From the NCBI RefSeq assembly GCF_001113365.1, contig NZ_CKYA01000001.1:317501-381500 (forward strand): a DNA stretch of 64,000 nt, given 5' to 3'. This document shows, in pieces, positions 61,702 to 64,000 of this stretch (the stretch's first letter is position 1; every line of letters begins with the position of its first letter). The stretch comes from Streptococcus pneumoniae (GTDB lineage Bacteria; Bacillota; Bacilli; Lactobacillales; Streptococcaceae). The position numbers were made by a program, and so were the translations under genes. A model generated the notes under the pieces. The model ran no database searches and had not been told where the DNA came from. It saw only the letters and a list, made by a program, of their open reading frames with translations.

Positions 61702-62724
61702 ATGATTCTAAGACATCCGGGCATCAGCCCAACTAATGATTTGGTTGCTAAGAAAATTTTTAGCAACCCAGAAATCACTTGTCAATTTATTCGCGATATG
61801 CTGGATTTACCAGCAAAAAATGTAACGATTTTGGAGGGAAGCAATATTCACGTCTTGCCTTCCATGCCCTACTCGGCACAGGATTTCTACACCAGTATAG
61901 ATGTTTTGGCAGAGTTAGACAATGGGACACAAGTAATCATTGAGATTCAGGTACATCATCAGAATTTTTTCATCAATCGTTTATGGGCTTATCTGTGCAG
62001 TCAGGTCAATCAAAACCTAGAAAAAATTCGCCAACGTGAAGGTGATACCCACCAGAGTTACAAGCATATCGCACCTGTTTACGCAATCGCTATTGTAGAT
62101 AGTAATTATTTCCAAGATGACTTGGCTTTTCATAGTTTTAGCATGCGAGAAGATACGACAGGTGAAGTCTTAACCATCACAAACAATGGACAGGAACATC
62201 ATCTAGTCAAGATGGCATTCTTGGAATTAAAAAAATACAGAGAAACCAGCAAGGATAGCGTTCGTAAACCGTGGTTGGAGTTTTTTGGTAATAAGCCCTT
62301 TACCCAACAACCCGAGCGAGCCATCAGCCAAGCAGACCAACTGCTAGACTACAAGAGCTGGTCCGAGGAGGATAGGAAAATGTTTAGTGAACAGCGCAGA
62401 CGCGAAGAACAAGCCTTGTTAGCGCAGGACTATGCCTTGGAACAAGCTGAGGAGCGTGGTCGTGCTGAAGGTATTGAACAAGGTTTAGAGCGTGGTCTTG
62501 AACGTGGACGAGCTGAGGGGATTGAACAAGGTTTAGAGCAAGGTCTTGAACGCGGTCGTGCAGAGGGGATTGAAAAAGGGCGAGAAGAAGGTCTTGAACG
62601 TGGAAAACTTTTTGCCTTCCTAGATATGGTGTGTCAAGGTCTTCTGACTTCTGAGGTTGCCAGTCAGCAGTTGGGCATGTCAGTATCTGAGTTTGAGGCG
62701 CTATTGAAAGAACATTACAAATAA
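61702..62724 (+). CDS. Rpn family nuclease, PDDEXK_2 (copy 6)
   Basis: A 340-residue full copy, the longest, starting MILRHPGISP. D67/E81/Q83 are intact. The extra length is all in the Glu-Gly repeat (GRAEGIEQGLERGLERGRAE and further units, including EKGREEG). The tail is GKLFAFLDMV with a C in place of R (DMVCQGLL). Internal GAGGAGG and ATG at 62380 (codon 227) would give a 114-aa product. Three tandem 3' fragments follow without a terminator until 63714. Confidence 0.9.
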   Translation: MILRHPGISPTNDLVAKKIFSNPEITCQFIRDMLDLPAKNVTILEGSNIHVLPSMPYSAQDFYTSIDVLAELDNGTQVIIEIQVHHQNFFINRLWAYLCSQVNQNLEKIRQREGDTHQSYKHIAPVYAIAIVDSNYFQDDLAFHSFSMREDTTGEVLTITNNGQEHHLVKMAFLELKKYRETSKDSVRKPWLEFFGNKPFTQQPERAISQADQLLDYKSWSEEDRKMFSEQRRREEQALLAQDYALEQAEERGRAEGIEQGLERGLERGRAEGIEQGLEQGLERGRAEGIEKGREEGLERGKLFAFLDMVCQGLLTSEVASQQLGMSVSEFEALLKEHYK

Positions 62725-62729
62725 GACCT

Positions 62730-63200
62730 AAAAAATACAGAGAAACCAGCAAAGATAAGGTTCGTAAACCGTGGTTGGAGTTTTTCGGTAACAAGCCCTT
62801 TACTCAGCAACCGCAACGAGCTATTACCCAAGCAGACCAACTGCTAGACTATAAGAGCTGGTCCGAGGAGGACAGGAAAATGTTTAGTCAACTACGTATG
62901 CGTGAAGAACAAGCCTTGTTAGCACAGGACTATGCCTTGGAACAAGCTGAGGAGAAAGGGTTGGAGAGAGGTCGTGCAGAAGGTATTGAACAAGGTTTAG
63001 AGCGTGGACTTGAACGTGGACGAGCTGAAGGGATTGAACAAGGCATCGAAAAAGGTTTAGAACAAGGACTTGAACGTGGAAAACTTTTTGCCTTCCTAGA
63101 TATGGTTCGCCAAGGTCTTCTGACTTCTGAGGTAGCCAGCCAGCAATTGGGAATGACTGTCTCTGAGTTTGAGACGCTGTTGAAGGACCACCATAAATAA
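62730..63200 (+). pseudogene. Tandem 3' Rpn fragment 6b; may encode the C-terminal protein alone
   Basis: Begins at the A-run before TACAGAGAAACC (KYRETSK) six bases after the copy 6 stop and stays open to a normal tail. No nuclease domain. GAGGAGG with ATG at 62880 would give a 106-aa product; a TTG at 62775 is a poor alternative start. Tail type KLFAFLDMVRQ, ending LLKDHHK. Confidence 0.75.
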
Positions 63201-63205
63201 GACAT

Positions 63206-63556
63206 AAAAAATACAGAGAAACCAGCAAAGACAAGGTTCGCAAGCCTTGGTTGGAGTTTTTTGGGAACAAACCCTTTACCCAGCAACCCGAGCGAGCCAT
63301 CAGCCAAGCAGACCAACTGCTGGACTACAAGAGCTGGTCCGAGGAGGATAGGGAAATGTTTAGTCAACTACGTATGCGAGAAGAACAAGACTTGTTAGCA
63401 CAGGACTATGCCTTGGAACAAGCTGAAGAAAAAGGGTTGAAAAAAGGATTAGTAAATCTCGTTCGCCAGCATCTTTTAACCGCTGAGGTTGCAAGTCAAC
63501 AGTTGGGCATGACTGTCGCTGAGTTTGAGGTGCTGTTGAAAGAGCATCATAAATAA
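63206..63556 (+). pseudogene. Tandem 3' Rpn fragment 6c; may encode a short C-terminal protein
   Basis: Same left boundary (A-run plus TACAGAGAAACC) directly after fragment 6b. The Glu-Gly repeat is almost gone (EKGLKKGLVNLVRQ), and the tail reads HLLTAEVASQQLGM. GAGGAGG with ATG at 63356 would give a 66-aa product. Confidence 0.72.
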
Positions 63557-63561
63557 GACAT

Positions 63562-63684
63562 AAAAAATACAGAGAAACCAGCAAAGACGAGGTTCGCAAA
63601 CCGTGGTTAGAGTTTTTTGGGAACAAGCCCTTTACCCAGCAACCCGAGCGAGCTATCAGTCAGGCAGATCGACTGTTGGACTAA
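63562..63684 (+). pseudogene. Tandem 3' Rpn fragment 6d, truncated before the internal start
   Basis: Third repeat of the same left boundary. It runs through KPWLEFFGNKPFTQQPERAI and stops at QADRLLD, just before the region that would hold GAGGAGG and the internal ATG. It therefore cannot make the C-terminal product. Confidence 0.75.
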
Positions 63685-63713
63685 AAATTAGGAAATATCG
63701 TGTAGAAAATAGT

Positions 63714-63752
63714 AACAGATTTTATCTCTTTGGGGATGAAGTCTGTTTTTTT
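63714..63752 (+). terminator. Terminator at the end of the copy 6 array
   Basis: Fifteen-base stem AACAGATTTTATCTC / GGGATGAAGTCTGTT with G-U pairs and a four-base loop, then seven T. Confidence 0.9.
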
Positions 63753-63819
63753 GTATGATGGGCAGGTCCTACATCTGAGTGGCAAGCTCTCCGTAGGTAT
63801 CCGCTATCGGTTAATGAAT

Positions 63820-63928
63820 ACCATAACTGAATGAAATAAGAACTGAACAAATCAATCAGGAAATTCAAATGAATTTCTATCAATGTTTTAGAAGTACTAG
63901 TGAACTATTCCAAATTCAATATCCTATA
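63820..63928 (-). repeat. RUP-like element, inverted
   Basis: About 109 bp. The reverse complement has GGAATAGTTCACTAGTACTT, CTAAAACATTGATAGAAATT and TTGTTCAGTTCTTATTTCAT. The ends are CCATA and CCTATA. Confidence 0.6.
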
Positions 63929-64000
63929 AACGAAAATCAAAAAGCAAGGCAGGAGACTTATGTAGGATAGCTCAAAATACTAATCTTAGATTGAATAATC
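63929..64000 (+). repeat. Degenerate boxC/boxB sequence at the window edge
   Basis: CGAAAATCAAAAAGCAAGGC and TAGCTCAAAATACTAATCTT align with the boxC start and the boxC-boxB joint with several changes. The window ends inside it. No gene is seen in 63753-64000. Confidence 0.45.

Overview
The window is chromosomal DNA from a mitis-group Streptococcus, close to S. pneumoniae, S. mitis or S. pseudopneumoniae. The evidence is the AT-rich coding style, strong extended -10 promoters (TGnTATAAT), several BOX elements (boxA/boxB/boxC), RUP-like repeats, and a gene order that from memory matches the pneumococcal region from aliB to tuf. The F0 c-subunit has the wild-type residues V48-A49-F50 that are typical of optochin-susceptible pneumococci. 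Species assignment is inference.

Left part, about 1-34.3 kb, is mostly ordinary core genome. It holds the 3' end of an AliB-like oligopeptide-binding lipoprotein, then an unrecognised cassette (54-aa peptide, 348-aa helical protein, ABC exporter). Next come two PLP enzymes of sulfur amino acid metabolism, a SNF2 helicase, a basic protein of unknown function, murC, two GNATs, mltG, greA, an amino acid permease, the eight-gene F1F0 ATP synthase operon, a lactonase, a second oligopeptide-binding lipoprotein, an AI-2E family transporter, a TPR protein, a polar amino acid ABC transporter, a thioredoxin-like protein and phosphoglucomutase.

Middle part, about 34.5-55.2 kb, is accessory. Four tandem copies of an Rpn/PDDEXK_2 nuclease gene lie on the minus strand. 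They are followed by two LPXTG surface-protein genes on the plus strand: a 3253-aa mucin-binding-type repeat protein and a 1222-aa G5-domain protein. Then comes another Rpn copy on the plus strand with a trailing 3' fragment. The adhesin pair is therefore bracketed by inverted homologous arrays.

Right part, about 55.2-64 kb, has an ABC-F gene truncated by fusion to a BOX element, an aquaglyceroporin, about 1.1 kb of stacked repeats, tuf, a full BOX with four boxB units, a DEAD-box-type helicase overlapping a Gfo/Idh/MocA oxidoreductase, and a sixth full Rpn gene followed by three progressively shorter 3' copies.

The most interesting system is the Rpn family: six full-length genes plus four 3' fragments. 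Every copy that reaches the position carries an in-frame internal Shine-Dalgarno (GAGGAGG) and ATG at about codon 227, which would produce a separate C-terminal protein. Three of the four tandem fragments keep exactly this unit without the nuclease domain. This resembles the intragenic antitoxin arrangement described for E. coli Rpn proteins, here possibly amplified by duplication. Copies share a promoter with a CTAG-centred palindrome and differ in a variable-number Gly-Leu/Ile-Glu repeat. The second candidate system is the peptide/helical protein/ABC exporter cassette near the left end.
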